DNA of 64,000 nucleotides from Neptuniibacter sp. CAU 1671 (GCF_029222905.1 NZ_JARHUE010000002.1:186001-250000), one strand, 5' to 3'. Counted from the first letter of the stretch, positions 1-9,706 are shown. A program made the numbers and translations. The notes: generated from the letters alone by a model not told the origin.

Positions 1-1068
1 CCCCGATCAAAAGAACTCACCACCATGCTGGTGCTGATGGCGGCGGTACTGGGTGCCTTTATCTTTGGTGGACAGTTGGTGGAACGCATGATCGGCATGA
101 TGGAGCACAACTTTCTGCTGGACCGTTCAGCTGTATTTGATAGCAATGCCATGATTGCGCATCTGGGGGTGTCGATACGGGAGGCTGGCCTGGCGCTGGC
201 CGGTATTTTCGGCCTGATTGTGGTGGCTGCTATTGTCGGTCCTATCGCTCTGGGAGGCTGGAACTTCAGTGCTCAGGCCTTGCAGCCCAAAGGCAGCCGG
301 ATCGATCCGCTGGCAGGCATCAAGCGTATGTTTTCCCTGAAATCGTTGGTGGAATTGTTCAAGGCGTTGGGTAAATTTGCTCTGGTAGGCGGTTTTGCCA
401 TGCTGATTTTGTGGCAGATCCGTGGCGATATTATCGCCTTGGGTAATAGCCCGGATCGGCCCGCCATTCAGGCGGCGCTGGAGATAGTGACCTGGGTATT
501 TATGGTGCTGAGTGCCGTGCTGATCATTATCGCTGCCATCGATGTGCCTTATCAGCTCTACGATTACACCCACAAGATGAAGATGACTCTCCAGGAAGTG
601 AAGGATGAAATGAAAAACACGGAGGGTAAGCCTGAAGTCAAAGGGCGTATTCGTCAGTTGCAGCGTGAAATCTCTCAGCGTCGGATGATGAAGGCCGTCC
701 CTGAGGCTGATGTAGTGATTACCAACCCGACCCATTATGCGGTAGCGGTGCGTTATGATTCAGAGTCACGCAATGCGCCGATTGTGGTGGCCAAGGGTGT
801 TGATTTTGTTGCCCTGAAAATTCGTGAGATAGCGGCAGAGCATGAAGTGCCGATGTTGCAGGCGCCTGCTCTGGCGCGAGCGATCTACCATTCAACGGAA
901 CTGGATGATGAGATTCCAGCGGGCCTGTTTCTGGCTGTGGCACAGGTGTTGGCGTATGTCTACCAGCTCAAGCGCTACCGTGATCATAACGATGTCTCTG
1001 CGCCGCGCCAGCCTGATCTGGAACATCTCGATATTCCTGATGAATTTAAAACCGATCCTCCTGCCTGA
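1..1068 (+). CDS. flhB: Flagellar export switch protein FlhB (5' end outside window)
   Basis: FlhB is a membrane component of the flagellar type III export gate and switches export from rod/hook to filament substrates. The frame is open from base 1, and the first residues (PRSKELTT) match the start of the FlhB membrane domain, so about 20 to 25 residues lie outside the window. Four hydrophobic segments fill the first half. The cytoplasmic domain carries the autocleavage motif NPTH at 724-735, followed by the usual YAVAV strand. The first ATG inside the frame, at 25, is internal. FlhA follows after 152 bases. Identity is secure; only the N-terminus is missing. 355 residues are visible. Confidence 0.97.
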   Translation, partial: PRSKELTTMLVLMAAVLGAFIFGGQLVERMIGMMEHNFLLDRSAVFDSNAMIAHLGVSIREAGLALAGIFGLIVVAAIVGPIALGGWNFSAQALQPKGSRIDPLAGIKRMFSLKSLVELFKALGKFALVGGFAMLILWQIRGDIIALGNSPDRPAIQAALEIVTWVFMVLSAVLIIIAAIDVPYQLYDYTHKMKMTLQEVKDEMKNTEGKPEVKGRIRQLQREISQRRMMKAVPEADVVITNPTHYAVAVRYDSESRNAPIVVAKGVDFVALKIREIAAEHEVPMLQAPALARAIYHSTELDDEIPAGLFLAVAQVLAYVYQLKRYRDHNDVSAPRQPDLEHLDIPDEFKTDPPA

Positions 1069-1079
1069 GTTCAATTTTC

Positions 1080-1095
1080 TGGCGTGAAAATTGCA
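1080..1095 (+). promoter_or_regulatory. Sigma-54-type -24/-12 promoter before flhA
   Basis: The sequence TGGCGTGAAAATTGCA keeps the GG and GC dinucleotides of the RpoN consensus TGGCACG-N4-TTGCA at the right spacing and differs only at two bases of the -24 box. Transcription would start near 1106, giving a leader of about 115 bases before flhA. In Pseudomonas, flhA and its followers are transcribed by RpoN with FleQ, so position and sequence agree. No activator site was identified. Confidence 0.7.
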
Positions 1096-1220
1096 AAATA
1101 ATCATTGAGTTGGCGTTAATCGTCAAAAAACCGACATTTTATGCTGTCTTTGGGCAAAGATGATCGGTTATTATCGATTAAGTTGAATTTAGTGATGTTT
1201 TTTTGACGCATAGGTTCTGA

Positions 1221-3332
1221 GTGGAACGCGCAGTTATCTTGCAAAATATACGCAACCTCGGCCAGGGTCACCTGGGTGTGCCGTTGTTGTTGCTGGCAAT
1301 TTTGGCGATGGTTACATTGCCGATACCGCCGTTCCTGCTGGATACGCTGTTTACATTCAATATCACCATTTCCATCGTTGTACTGCTGGTCTGTGTCTAT
1401 TCATCACGTCCACTCGATTTTGCTGTTTTTCCATCCATTATTCTGATCGCAACGCTGATGCGGCTGGCGCTGAACGTAGCTTCTACGCGTGTGGTGCTGC
1501 TGTATGGTCATGAAGGGGGTGATGCGGCCGGTAAGGTGATTCAGGCCTTCGGTGAGGTGGTGGTAGGCGGTAACTATGTGGTCGGTTTTGTGGTGTTTCT
1601 GATCCTGATCATTATCAACTTTGTCGTGGTGACAAAGGGTGCCGGTCGTATTTCCGAAGTCAGTGCCCGTTTTACCCTGGATGCCATGCCGGGTAAGCAG
1701 ATGGCGATCGATGCTGACCTTAACTCTGGTCTGATAGATCAGGAGGAGGCTAAACAGCGACGTCAGGAAGTGACGCAGGAAGCGGATTTTTATGGTTCTA
1801 TGGACGGTGCGTCCAAGTTCGTCAGGGGTGACGCGGTTGCCGGTATTCTGATTCTGGTGATCAACCTGCTGGGTGGTCTGGCGATAGGTATGCTGCAGCA
1901 TGATCTCGATTTCAGCACAGCGATGCGTTACTACTCTCTGTTGACGATTGGTGATGGTCTGGTGGCTCAGTTGCCTTCGCTGCTGCTTTCAACCGCGGCC
2001 GCCATTATGGTGACCCGGCAGAATGTTTCCCATGATATGGGTCGTCAGGTGCTGGGACAGCTGTTTGCTTCACCGAAGTCTCTGGCGATTGCTGCCGGAA
2101 TTTTGACGATTATGGGTTTGATTCCCGGCATGCCGCATTTTGCGTTTTTGTCACTGGCGGCAGTGGCAGGGGCGGGAGCCTGGTGGATTTTCCGTCATCA
2201 TCAGGCAAAAGCAATGCAGGTAGTGGAGCAGGAGCGCCAGAAAGCGCAGCAAGCTGCCCCGGTGGAAGATGGTGAGAAGCGCGACCTGAACTGGGATGAT
2301 GTAATGCCGGTGGATATGGTCGGTTTGGAAGTAGGTTATCGGCTGATTCCAATGGTCGATAAGATGCAGGGCGGGCAGTTGTTGAGTCGCATCAAAGGTG
2401 TCCGTAAAAAGCTCTCCCAGGATCTGGGTTTTCTGGTGCCGTCGGTACATATTAGGGATAACCTGGATCTGTTGCCCGGGGCTTATCGCATCACGCTGAT
2501 GGGTGTGATTGTTGGTGAGGCGGAAGTTTATCCGGATCGTGAGCTGGCGATTAACCCGGGTCAGGTGTTTGGCGCATTGCAGGGGATTGAAGTGAAAGAC
2601 CCTGCGTTTGGTCTGGATGCTGTGTGGATTGAGCAGCAGAACAAAGAGCAGGCGCAGTCGCTGGGTTATACCGTGGTGGATGCTTCGACTGTGGTGGCTA
2701 CGCATCTGAATCAGTTGCTGCAGGTGCATGCGCATGAGTTGTTGGGTCATGAAGAGGTGCAGCAGTTGCTGGATATGCTGGCCAAATCCTCGCCTAAGCT
2801 GGTTGATGAGCTGGTGCCTGGCAAACTGGGCTTCAGTGCGTTGCTGAAAGTGCTGCAGAACCTGCTGAAAGAGCATGTGCCACTGAAAGATTTCAGAACC
2901 ATAGCCGAGTCCCTGGCCGAGGCGGTCAGCCGTACTCAGGACCCGTTGGCACTGACCGCGGCGGTGCGTATCTCACTGTCCCGCCTGATAGTACAGAACA
3001 TTAATGGTGCTGAGCCTGAATTGCCGGTTATTACGCTGGAGCCCCAGTTGGAGCAGCTGCTGATGAATTCGATTCAGCAGGGCAAAGATGCGGGTCTGGC
3101 GCTTGAGCCGGGCATGGCTGAACGTTTACAGGCGTCATTGTCGGATGCTGCCAGCCAGCAGGAGATGATGGGGCGTCCGTCAGTGCTTCTGGTGGCTGCG
3201 CCAGTGCGACCTCTGCTGGCCAAGTTTGTGCGTTATGGTCAGCACCAGATTCACGTGCTCTCCTATCAGGAGATCCCGGAAAATAAAAAGATCACCATTG
3301 TGGCGACCGTGGGTGGGCAGCCAAATGGTTAA
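1221..3332 (+). CDS. flhA: Flagellar export gate protein FlhA
   Basis: FlhA forms the nonameric export gate ring of the flagellar type III apparatus. The 703 residues match the usual family length of about 690 to 710. The N-terminal half has about eight membrane segments and contains the FHIPEP-family signature region around RISEVSARFTLDAMPGKQ. The C-terminal half is the soluble substrate-docking domain. A TGA lies directly before the GTG at 1221, so this is the first possible start; only a weak AGG precedes it. It begins a run of same-strand genes (flhF, fleN, fliA) and is preceded by a sigma-54-type promoter. Confidence 0.97.
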   Translation: MERAVILQNIRNLGQGHLGVPLLLLAILAMVTLPIPPFLLDTLFTFNITISIVVLLVCVYSSRPLDFAVFPSIILIATLMRLALNVASTRVVLLYGHEGGDAAGKVIQAFGEVVVGGNYVVGFVVFLILIIINFVVVTKGAGRISEVSARFTLDAMPGKQMAIDADLNSGLIDQEEAKQRRQEVTQEADFYGSMDGASKFVRGDAVAGILILVINLLGGLAIGMLQHDLDFSTAMRYYSLLTIGDGLVAQLPSLLLSTAAAIMVTRQNVSHDMGRQVLGQLFASPKSLAIAAGILTIMGLIPGMPHFAFLSLAAVAGAGAWWIFRHHQAKAMQVVEQERQKAQQAAPVEDGEKRDLNWDDVMPVDMVGLEVGYRLIPMVDKMQGGQLLSRIKGVRKKLSQDLGFLVPSVHIRDNLDLLPGAYRITLMGVIVGEAEVYPDRELAINPGQVFGALQGIEVKDPAFGLDAVWIEQQNKEQAQSLGYTVVDASTVVATHLNQLLQVHAHELLGHEEVQQLLDMLAKSSPKLVDELVPGKLGFSALLKVLQNLLKEHVPLKDFRTIAESLAEAVSRTQDPLALTAAVRISLSRLIVQNINGAEPELPVITLEPQLEQLLMNSIQQGKDAGLALEPGMAERLQASLSDAASQQEMMGRPSVLLVAAPVRPLLAKFVRYGQHQIHVLSYQEIPENKKITIVATVGGQPNG

Positions 3333-3370
3333 ACAGTCAGACCAACAGGCTGGACTGATGGGGAAACTTT

Positions 3371-4756
3371 ATGAAGGTTAAGCGTTTCTTTGCGCCGGAT
3401 ATGCGACAGGCAATGCGCCGGGTCCGAGAGGAGATCGGTCCTGATGCAGTGATTTTGTCTAATCACCGTGTCTCAGGCGGTGTCGAGGTGGTGGCTGCTC
3501 ATGAAAACGATTACGAAACGGCCCGTGCTGAATTTGATCAGCGTCAGCGGCCCGCGCCCAGTGCACGTCAGCCTCTGGATGTTGTCACGGGTGCACAAAG
3601 TGCCGGCCTGAGTGATGAGCTGCACCGTGCCCGGATGCGAATCGCCGAGGCCCAGCAGCGTGCGCATGCACCGGCAGATGAAACCGAAAAAGTGAACCGT
3701 CAGTTGGGTCGTGATGATGAAGACGATCTGCGCATGATTCTGTCGACGCTGAAACAGCGTCGACGTGAGAAAGCCGATGCGGCGCATGAGAATTTTGTCC
3801 GACAGCAGTTACCTGAGCCTGAAATGCATGCCCCGGCCACGGCAATGGATGCGAACCTGATTCGGACCATGCAGGATGAAATTCAGCAGCTGAAGCAGAT
3901 GCTGCAGCATCAGGCGATGTCTCAGGTCGCTAAGCCGGTTTCACCTTTGCAGCGCAAGCTGGAGTTAATGGGTATCAGCCCGGCTCTGGCAGGGCAGCTT
4001 ATGTCTGGTGTTGAACCGGATCTGGCGCCTGAGAAGGCCTGGCGTAATATGCTCGCAAAGCTGTCTGAAGCGATCCCTGTGGTGGGTGAGGAGTATATCG
4101 AACGCGGTGGCATGATCGCGTTTGTCGGTCCAACCGGCTCCGGTAAAACCACCACTATTGGTAAGCTGGCTGCGCGTTATGTTCTGCAGCATGGCAGCTC
4201 GGGTCTGGCGCTGGTGACTACCGATACCTATCGGATCGCGGCGCATGAGCAGCTGCGTACCTTTGGTCGTATTCTGGACGTACCGGTCAGAGTCGTAGAT
4301 GAAAACAGCTCGCTGGAAGCGGTGTTGCAGTCGCTGAAAAACAAACGTCTGGTGCTGATTGATACAGCGGGTCTGTGTGCGCAGGAGCCGCACAGTGAAA
4401 CGCAGATGAGTATGCTGGAAAGTGTCACGCTGCGGCTGAAAAAACTGTTGGTGGTTTCCTGTAGCAGTCAGCGTCGGGTAGTTGAGCAGGCCTATCAGGC
4501 TTACCGTGAGTTGGGACTGAATGGCTGTGTATTGAGCAAGATGGATGAGTCCGGTGGTCTGGGTGAGGCTTTGTCACTGATTATCGAAAAACGTCTGCCC
4601 GTGGCCTATATGACTGACGGTCAGCGCATTCCGGATGATATTCAGTTAGCTAAGCGGCATGATCTGGTGAGCCGTGCGGTTGTGGCTGCTCAGAAAGCTC
4701 TGGTGCAGGAACGTCAGTCAGACGATGACAGCGGTACCTTGTTTAAGGTGGTCTAG
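3371..4756 (+). CDS. flhF: Signal recognition particle-type GTPase FlhF
   Basis: FlhF is an SRP54/FtsY-like GTPase that places polar flagella. After a basic N-terminal segment (KVKRFFAPDMRQAMRRVREE) comes a variable linker to about residue 190, then the NG domain. The P-loop GPTGSGKTT lies at residues 253-261, followed by DTYRIAAHEQL and DTAG, all typical of SRP GTPases. The start has a good GGGGAAA ribosome site. It sits 38 bases after flhA and 15 before fleN, the order used in polarly flagellated gammaproteobacteria, where FlhF and FleN balance flagellar position and number. 461 residues. Confidence 0.96.
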   Translation: MKVKRFFAPDMRQAMRRVREEIGPDAVILSNHRVSGGVEVVAAHENDYETARAEFDQRQRPAPSARQPLDVVTGAQSAGLSDELHRARMRIAEAQQRAHAPADETEKVNRQLGRDDEDDLRMILSTLKQRRREKADAAHENFVRQQLPEPEMHAPATAMDANLIRTMQDEIQQLKQMLQHQAMSQVAKPVSPLQRKLELMGISPALAGQLMSGVEPDLAPEKAWRNMLAKLSEAIPVVGEEYIERGGMIAFVGPTGSGKTTTIGKLAARYVLQHGSSGLALVTTDTYRIAAHEQLRTFGRILDVPVRVVDENSSLEAVLQSLKNKRLVLIDTAGLCAQEPHSETQMSMLESVTLRLKKLLVVSCSSQRRVVEQAYQAYRELGLNGCVLSKMDESGGLGEALSLIIEKRLPVAYMTDGQRIPDDIQLAKRHDLVSRAVVAAQKALVQERQSDDDSGTLFKVV

Positions 4757-4771
4757 GATGGAATGTAACGC

Positions 4772-5599
4772 ATGAGTCAGCCAAGACCAATTAAGGTCAT
4801 CGCCGTCACCGGCGGTAAAGGGGGCGTGGGTAAAACCAATGTCTCCGTCAACCTCGCGACCGCCCTTGCAGAGATGGGTCATGAGACTGTATTGCTGGAT
4901 GCCGATCTCGGGCTTGCAAACGTCGATGTCCTGCTTGGCCTGCGTCCGAAGAAAAATATATCTGATGTGCTTGATGGTACCTGTTCTCTGGAAGAGGTGA
5001 TGTTGAAAGCAGGTGAGCGTTTTCGTATTGTGCCGGCTTCATCAGGCACTCAGGAAATGACCTCGCTCTCCGCCCACGAACATGCTGAATTGATTCATGC
5101 TTTTAATTCGATTGCCGATAATCTTGATGTACTGATCGTTGATACAGCAGCAGGGATTTCTGATTCTGTCGTCAACTTTGTCAGAGCGGCGCAGGAAGTA
5201 CTGGTAGTGGTGTGTGATGAGCCGACATCCATCACCGATGCCTATGCGCTGATCAAACTTTTGAACCGGGATTATCAGATGACCCGCTTCAGAGTTCTGG
5301 CAAATATGGTGTTGACAGAACAGGAAGGGCGCAACATGTTTAACAAGTTGCTTACGGTAACCGACCGGTTTCTTGATGTGACCCTTCAATATGTAGGTTC
5401 AATCCCTTATGATGAGAGCGTACGTAAGGCTGTACAAAAGCAAGTGCCTGTTTTAAAAGCGTTTCCAAAGAGCAAGGTGGCACTCGCATTGCGCCAGTTG
5501 GCGAATAAGGTCGATAGTTGGCCTGTGCAGACCTTACCCCGGGGCCATCTCGAGTTTTTCGTCGAGCGGCTGATCCGGGGAACGTCCCCATCGGATTGA
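4772..5599 (+). CDS. fleN: Flagellar number regulator FleN (FlhG), MinD-like ATPase
   Basis: FleN/FlhG is a ParA/MinD-family ATPase that limits flagellar number and, in Pseudomonas, restrains the activator FleQ. The deviant Walker A motif GGKGGVGKT is at residues 14-22 with both the signature lysine (K16) and the P-loop lysine (K21). The sequences [12 protein letters not shown] and IVDTAAG follow as in MinD. The C-terminal stretch is basic and hydrophobic, consistent with membrane targeting. The gene lies between flhF and fliA, only 14 bases before the chosen fliA start. 275 residues, normal for the family. The symbol flhG is an equally valid name. Confidence 0.95.
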   Translation: MSQPRPIKVIAVTGGKGGVGKTNVSVNLATALAEMGHETVLLDADLGLANVDVLLGLRPKKNISDVLDGTCSLEEVMLKAGERFRIVPASSGTQEMTSLSAHEHAELIHAFNSIADNLDVLIVDTAAGISDSVVNFVRAAQEVLVVVCDEPTSITDAYALIKLLNRDYQMTRFRVLANMVLTEQEGRNMFNKLLTVTDRFLDVTLQYVGSIPYDESVRKAVQKQVPVLKAFPKSKVALALRQLANKVDSWPVQTLPRGHLEFFVERLIRGTSPSD

Positions 5600-5613
5600 T
5601 AAATAGAGGCGGT

Positions 5614-6324
5614 ATGTACGATCAGCTGCAATTGCAAACGGCCGACGAATTAATAGAACAATATGCGCCATTGGTTAAACGTATTGCTCACCATTTGATG
5701 GCGCGCTTGCCTTCAACGGTATTGCTGGATGATCTGTTGCAGGCGGGCATGATGGGCCTGCTCGAAGCGGCCAAAAAATACGACACCTCTAAAGGTGCGA
5801 GTTTTGAAACCTATGCTGGTATCCGGATTCGCGGCTCCATCATAGATGAGGTTCGACGCGGTGATTGGACCCCGCGTTCAGTGCATCGAAACAGTCGTCG
5901 TGTGACTGAAGCGATTCATCAGGTTGAGGGCCGTCTGGGTCGCGATGCTTCCGATGCTGAAGTGGCTGCCGAGATGGATATCTCGCTGGATGAGTACCAT
6001 CAGTTAGTGAAAGACTCCATGGAGAGTCGTCTGTTCAGTTTTGAAGAGATGACGGACCCCAAGGAGGACGGACCTTCGGAGTACGTGGCAAATGACGATC
6101 CGGGTCCCAGTCAGCACTTTGAGCGGTCGTCGTTTCAGGAAAATCTGGCAGCGGAGATCGCGCGCTTGCCTGAACGAGAGCAGCTGGTGCTGTCGCTGTA
6201 CTATGATGAGGAACTGAATCTCAAAGAGATTGGCCAGGTACTGGGTGTCAGTGAATCCAGGGTCAGTCAGATTCACAGTCAGGCAGCGCTGAGATTACGG
6301 TCGCGCCTGACCGAGTGGAGATAA
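5614..6324 (+). CDS. fliA: Flagellar sigma factor FliA (sigma-28)
   Basis: FliA directs RNA polymerase to late flagellar and chemotaxis promoters. The start is placed at ATG 5614 because AGAGG lies just upstream and the protein then begins MYDQLQLQTADELIEQYAPL, as in the family; a longer frame reading back into fleN is not needed. Region 2 includes LMARLPSTVLLDDLLQAGMM and the DNA-melting stretch GASFETYAGIRIRGSIIDE. Region 4 ends with the helix-turn-helix ELNLKEIGQVLGVSESRVSQ. 236 residues. It closes the flhA-flhF-fleN-fliA run, followed by 69 bases before cheY. Confidence 0.97.
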   Translation: MYDQLQLQTADELIEQYAPLVKRIAHHLMARLPSTVLLDDLLQAGMMGLLEAAKKYDTSKGASFETYAGIRIRGSIIDEVRRGDWTPRSVHRNSRRVTEAIHQVEGRLGRDASDAEVAAEMDISLDEYHQLVKDSMESRLFSFEEMTDPKEDGPSEYVANDDPGPSQHFERSSFQENLAAEIARLPEREQLVLSLYYDEELNLKEIGQVLGVSESRVSQIHSQAALRLRSRLTEWR

Positions 6325-6393
6325 ACTCGACCGCCGGGACTCAGATCGGCAGTCAGATATGTATTGAGTTGCGTAGCTTGAGGGGATTCTGTC

Positions 6394-6777
6394 TTGAGAA
6401 AAGACATCAAAATACTCGTGGTTGACGATTTTTCTACCATGAGACGTATCATTAAAAACCTGTTGCGGGACCTGGGACTCACCAACGTCGAAGAAGCCGA
6501 TGATGGTCAGACTGCCCTGCCGATTCTGAAACGCGGTGACATTGAATTTTTGATTACCGACTGGAATATGCCGGGCATGACAGGCATAGAGCTGCTTAAA
6601 GCAGTTCGGGAAGATCCTGCCCTGGCTCAGATTCCGGTCCTTATGGTTACTGCCGAAGCCAAAAAAGAACAGATCATTGCTGCAGCGCAGGCTGGTGTTA
6701 ACGGTTATGTGGTCAAACCTTTTACCGCCGCGGTGTTGAAAGAAAAAATCGACAAGATTTTTGAACGTCTGGGCTAA
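6394..6777 (+). CDS. cheY: Chemotaxis response regulator CheY
   Basis: CheY carries the signal from CheA to the flagellar motor switch protein FliM. It is a single receiver domain of 127 residues. The acidic pair is D11/D12, the phosphorylated residue is D56 in ITDWNMPGM, and VTAEAKK and VVKPFT supply the conserved Thr and Lys. No ATG is available at the expected N-terminus; the TTG at 6394 has an AGGGG ribosome site eight bases upstream and gives [18 protein letters not shown], the family form. CheZ follows after 11 bases with its own strong ribosome site. Confidence 0.96.
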   Translation: MRKDIKILVVDDFSTMRRIIKNLLRDLGLTNVEEADDGQTALPILKRGDIEFLITDWNMPGMTGIELLKAVREDPALAQIPVLMVTAEAKKEQIIAAAQAGVNGYVVKPFTAAVLKEKIDKIFERLG

Positions 6778-6788
6778 GGAGTAATCCC

Positions 6789-7586
6789 ATGGTGTCAGGC
6801 CCGGATGCACGAAACGGCCTCAGTCGTTTCGAAGAAGAATTACAACAACATGCAGAGTCTCTGGTAACCGCCATCAAGAGTGGCAATCTGGCTGAGGCCA
6901 TGGACCTGATCCATCTGTTGCATGAATTCCGTCATAAAACCTTCTTTACCGAAGTGGGTCACCTTACCCGTGGTCTGCATGAAGCCATTAAGGCATTCTC
7001 TGCCGAGATGGGTGGTGCGCTGGAAGGTGGCCAGGAGTCTATTCCCAGCGACGTGGATGCTGCCGAGCGTCTGAATTACGTCATCGATCTATCTGAAAAA
7101 ACAGCCCATGAAACCATGGACCGGGTTGATAATGCCCTGTCACTGGTTGATCAGCTGGACGCCCAAAGTGCGCGTTTTAAAGATCTGCTTTCCCTCGTTG
7201 GTCAGCTTGAAGCTGAGCATGAAGGGTTGCGGGGCGTCTATGACCGTACCTGCGCATTGAAGGAAGAGTCGGAAAAAACCATTGATAGCCTGCGTACCCA
7301 GCTGACCGATATTGTTGTCTCTCAGAGTTATCAGGATATCTCTGGGCAGTTGATTCGTCGGGTTATTACACTCGTCAGCAATGTAGAAACACACCTCATC
7401 AGCCTGATGGATATGGCCGCTAAGGTGCAGCGTCTGTCAGGTATATCAACGGACACCGAAAAATCCGGACAGTCAGGCAAATCAGACCCCATTCAGGCAG
7501 AAGGTCCTCAAATTCGTAAGGAAAGCGCCGATATAGTGAGCGGACAAGACGAAGTAGACGATCTTTTATCCAGCCTGGGTTTTTAA
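6789..7586 (+). CDS. cheZ: Chemotaxis phosphatase CheZ
   Basis: CheZ removes the phosphate from CheY-P. The protein is mostly helical. Its active-site region SQSYQDISGQLIRRVI contains the conserved Q-D-x-x-G-Q pattern, in which the catalytic glutamine lies. The extreme C-terminus, DEVDDLLSSLGF, is the CheY-binding tail. The start has AAGGAG at normal spacing. The protein (265 residues) is longer than Escherichia coli CheZ by a modest N-terminal extension, as in pseudomonads. It lies between cheY and cheA in one operon; the tail resembles repeated motifs in the neighbouring CheA. Confidence 0.95.
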   Translation: MVSGPDARNGLSRFEEELQQHAESLVTAIKSGNLAEAMDLIHLLHEFRHKTFFTEVGHLTRGLHEAIKAFSAEMGGALEGGQESIPSDVDAAERLNYVIDLSEKTAHETMDRVDNALSLVDQLDAQSARFKDLLSLVGQLEAEHEGLRGVYDRTCALKEESEKTIDSLRTQLTDIVVSQSYQDISGQLIRRVITLVSNVETHLISLMDMAAKVQRLSGISTDTEKSGQSGKSDPIQAEGPQIRKESADIVSGQDEVDDLLSSLGF

Positions 7587-7598
7587 GAGGAGTGCCCT

Positions 7599-9686
7599 AT
7601 GAGTTTGGATGTAGACCAGGAGATCCTAGGTGATTTTCTCGTCGAGGCCGGAGAAATTCTGGAGCAGCTATCCGAACAATTAGTTGATCTGGAACAGTCC
7701 CCGGGTGATGCCGACCTGTTGAATGCTATTTTCAGGGGCTTTCACACCGTCAAAGGGGGGGCTGGTTTTCTTCAGCTGGAGGCAATGGTTGATTGCTGTC
7801 ACAAGGCTGAAAACCTGTTTGATATGCTACGCAACGGTGAGATCAGCGTCACGCCTGAGCTGATGGATGTTGTGTTGCAGGTGCTCGATGCGCTGAACCT
7901 GATGTTTGAAGCTGTGCATGCCGGTGAAGAACCACAGCAGGCGGACCCTCAACTGATTCAGGCGTTAGTCGCTTTTGCCGAAGGTAATGGCCCGGCGCCA
8001 GCCCCGGCAGCCGCCCCTGCGCCAGCACCCGAACCCGAGTCTGTTGCCCCAGCCAAGGCCGCTCCTGTTGCAGCTCAGTCTGTACCTGATACCAGTTTTG
8101 ATAATCCTGCAGACGAATTTGAAATGTTACTCAATGATATGGGCGCACCCACGGAGAGTGCACCTGTCATTGAAGCTGGCGGTAGTGAGCTGATCACTGA
8201 AGATGAGTTTGAGGCGTTGCTGGATCAGCTGCACGGTGCAGGTAAAGGTCCGGGTAAAACTGTGCCTGAGCCAGCCGCACCAAAAGCCGCTACAGCTGCA
8301 CCAACTGCTGCGCCTGCTGCTGGCGGTACTGAACTGATTACTGATGACGAATTTGAGTCTCTGCTGGATGAACTGCAGGCGCAGGGTAAAGGTGCTTTTG
8401 CAGCGCCGCCTGTTGAGTCGCCTGCCAAGGTTGAGACTAAACCCGCAATGCCCGCGACCGCTAACTTTGCGGCTGCAAAAGAAGATACGGGCAAAGCGGC
8501 TAGTGCGCATGCCAAACCGGCTGCAGAGAGTAACGTGCGTGTGGATACTCGCCTGCTCGACAAGATCATGAATATGGTCGGAGAGCTGGTGCTGGTGCGT
8601 AACCGTCTGGTTCGCCTGGGTGTACGTCATGAAGATGAGGCCATGGGCAAGGCGTTAGGCACGCTGGATATGGTCACCGCCGATCTGCAGATGTCGGTAA
8701 TGAAAACCCGTATGCAGCCAGTGAAAAAGGTATTTGGCCGTTTTCCGCGTCTGATCCGTGACCTCTCCCGTAATCTGAAAAAAGAGGTTCAGCTGGAACT
8801 GCGGGGTGAAGAAACCGATCTGGACAAAAACCTGGTTGAAGCACTGGCCGATCCGCTGATCCACCTGGTGCGCAACTCGGTTGACCATGGTATCGAGGCT
8901 CCTGAAGTGCGTGAAGCCCAGGGCAAACCTCGTGAAGGCCATGTGTTGCTGTCCGCAGAACAGGAAGGCGATCATATCCTGCTGGTGATTCAGGATGACG
9001 GCGCCGGTATGGACCCGGAGAAGCTCCGTAATCTGGCGATCAAGCGTGGCATGATGGACGCTGAAGCTGCCATGCGCCTGACCGATCAGGAGTGTTTCAA
9101 TCTGATATTCGCGGCCGGTTTCTCTACCAAACAAGAGATATCCGATGTCTCTGGCCGTGGTGTTGGCATGGATGTGGTGAAAACCAAAATCACCCAGCTG
9201 AATGGCACCCTGAGCATTGATTCTGTACTTGGGCAGGGCACACGTATTGCAATTCAGGTACCGCTGACGCTGGCGATTATGCCTACGCTGATGGTGATCC
9301 TTGAACAGCAGGCCTTCGCGTTGCCATTGGTCAACGTGAATGAGATCTTCAATCTTGATCTGACCAAAACCAATACGGTTGATGGACAGCAGGTGATTAT
9401 TGTGCGCGATCAGGCACTGCCGCTGTTCCACCTCAAGCGCTGGCTGATTGACGGGCAGCAGTTTGCCACCATTCCGCCACAGGGCCATGTGGTGATTGTG
9501 ACGGTAGGTACGCAAAGAGTTGGTTTTATTGTTGATCAGCTCGTTGGGCAGGAAGAGGTGGTTATTAAACCGCTGGGCAGTATCCTGCACGGGACGCCAG
9601 GTTTGTCCGGCGCGACAATCACCGGGGACGGACGTATTGCTTTGATCCTGGATATTCCGAACCTGCTTAAGCGCTACGCCTCCTGA
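7599..9686 (+). CDS. cheA: Chemotaxis histidine kinase CheA
   Basis: CheA is the array kinase that phosphorylates CheY and CheB. The P1 domain carries the phosphorylated histidine H49 in FHTVKGGAGFL. A long Ala/Pro-rich linker (about residues 125-310) follows, then the dimerization, ATP-binding (LVRNSVDHGIEAPE, DDGAGMD, GRGVGMDVV) and CheW-like P5 domains. The linker holds three similar acidic motifs, DEFExLL, beginning at residues 172, 202 and 250. In Vibrio a CheA linker region (LID) binds the ParC/ParP polar anchoring proteins; since parC and parP homologues lie downstream, these motifs may have that role. 695 residues, GAGGAG ribosome site. Confidence 0.97.
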   Translation: MSLDVDQEILGDFLVEAGEILEQLSEQLVDLEQSPGDADLLNAIFRGFHTVKGGAGFLQLEAMVDCCHKAENLFDMLRNGEISVTPELMDVVLQVLDALNLMFEAVHAGEEPQQADPQLIQALVAFAEGNGPAPAPAAAPAPAPEPESVAPAKAAPVAAQSVPDTSFDNPADEFEMLLNDMGAPTESAPVIEAGGSELITEDEFEALLDQLHGAGKGPGKTVPEPAAPKAATAAPTAAPAAGGTELITDDEFESLLDELQAQGKGAFAAPPVESPAKVETKPAMPATANFAAAKEDTGKAASAHAKPAAESNVRVDTRLLDKIMNMVGELVLVRNRLVRLGVRHEDEAMGKALGTLDMVTADLQMSVMKTRMQPVKKVFGRFPRLIRDLSRNLKKEVQLELRGEETDLDKNLVEALADPLIHLVRNSVDHGIEAPEVREAQGKPREGHVLLSAEQEGDHILLVIQDDGAGMDPEKLRNLAIKRGMMDAEAAMRLTDQECFNLIFAAGFSTKQEISDVSGRGVGMDVVKTKITQLNGTLSIDSVLGQGTRIAIQVPLTLAIMPTLMVILEQQAFALPLVNVNEIFNLDLTKTNTVDGQQVIIVRDQALPLFHLKRWLIDGQQFATIPPQGHVVIVTVGTQRVGFIVDQLVGQEEVVIKPLGSILHGTPGLSGATITGDGRIALILDIPNLLKRYAS

Positions 9687-9706
9687 GGCCGGTCACAGGG
9701 GCGGGT

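Noticed and set aside
6325-6393. Sigma-28 promoter between fliA and cheY
   Set aside because: TAAA at 6322 is followed at the right distance by TCAGATCG, which matches GCCGATAA too poorly.
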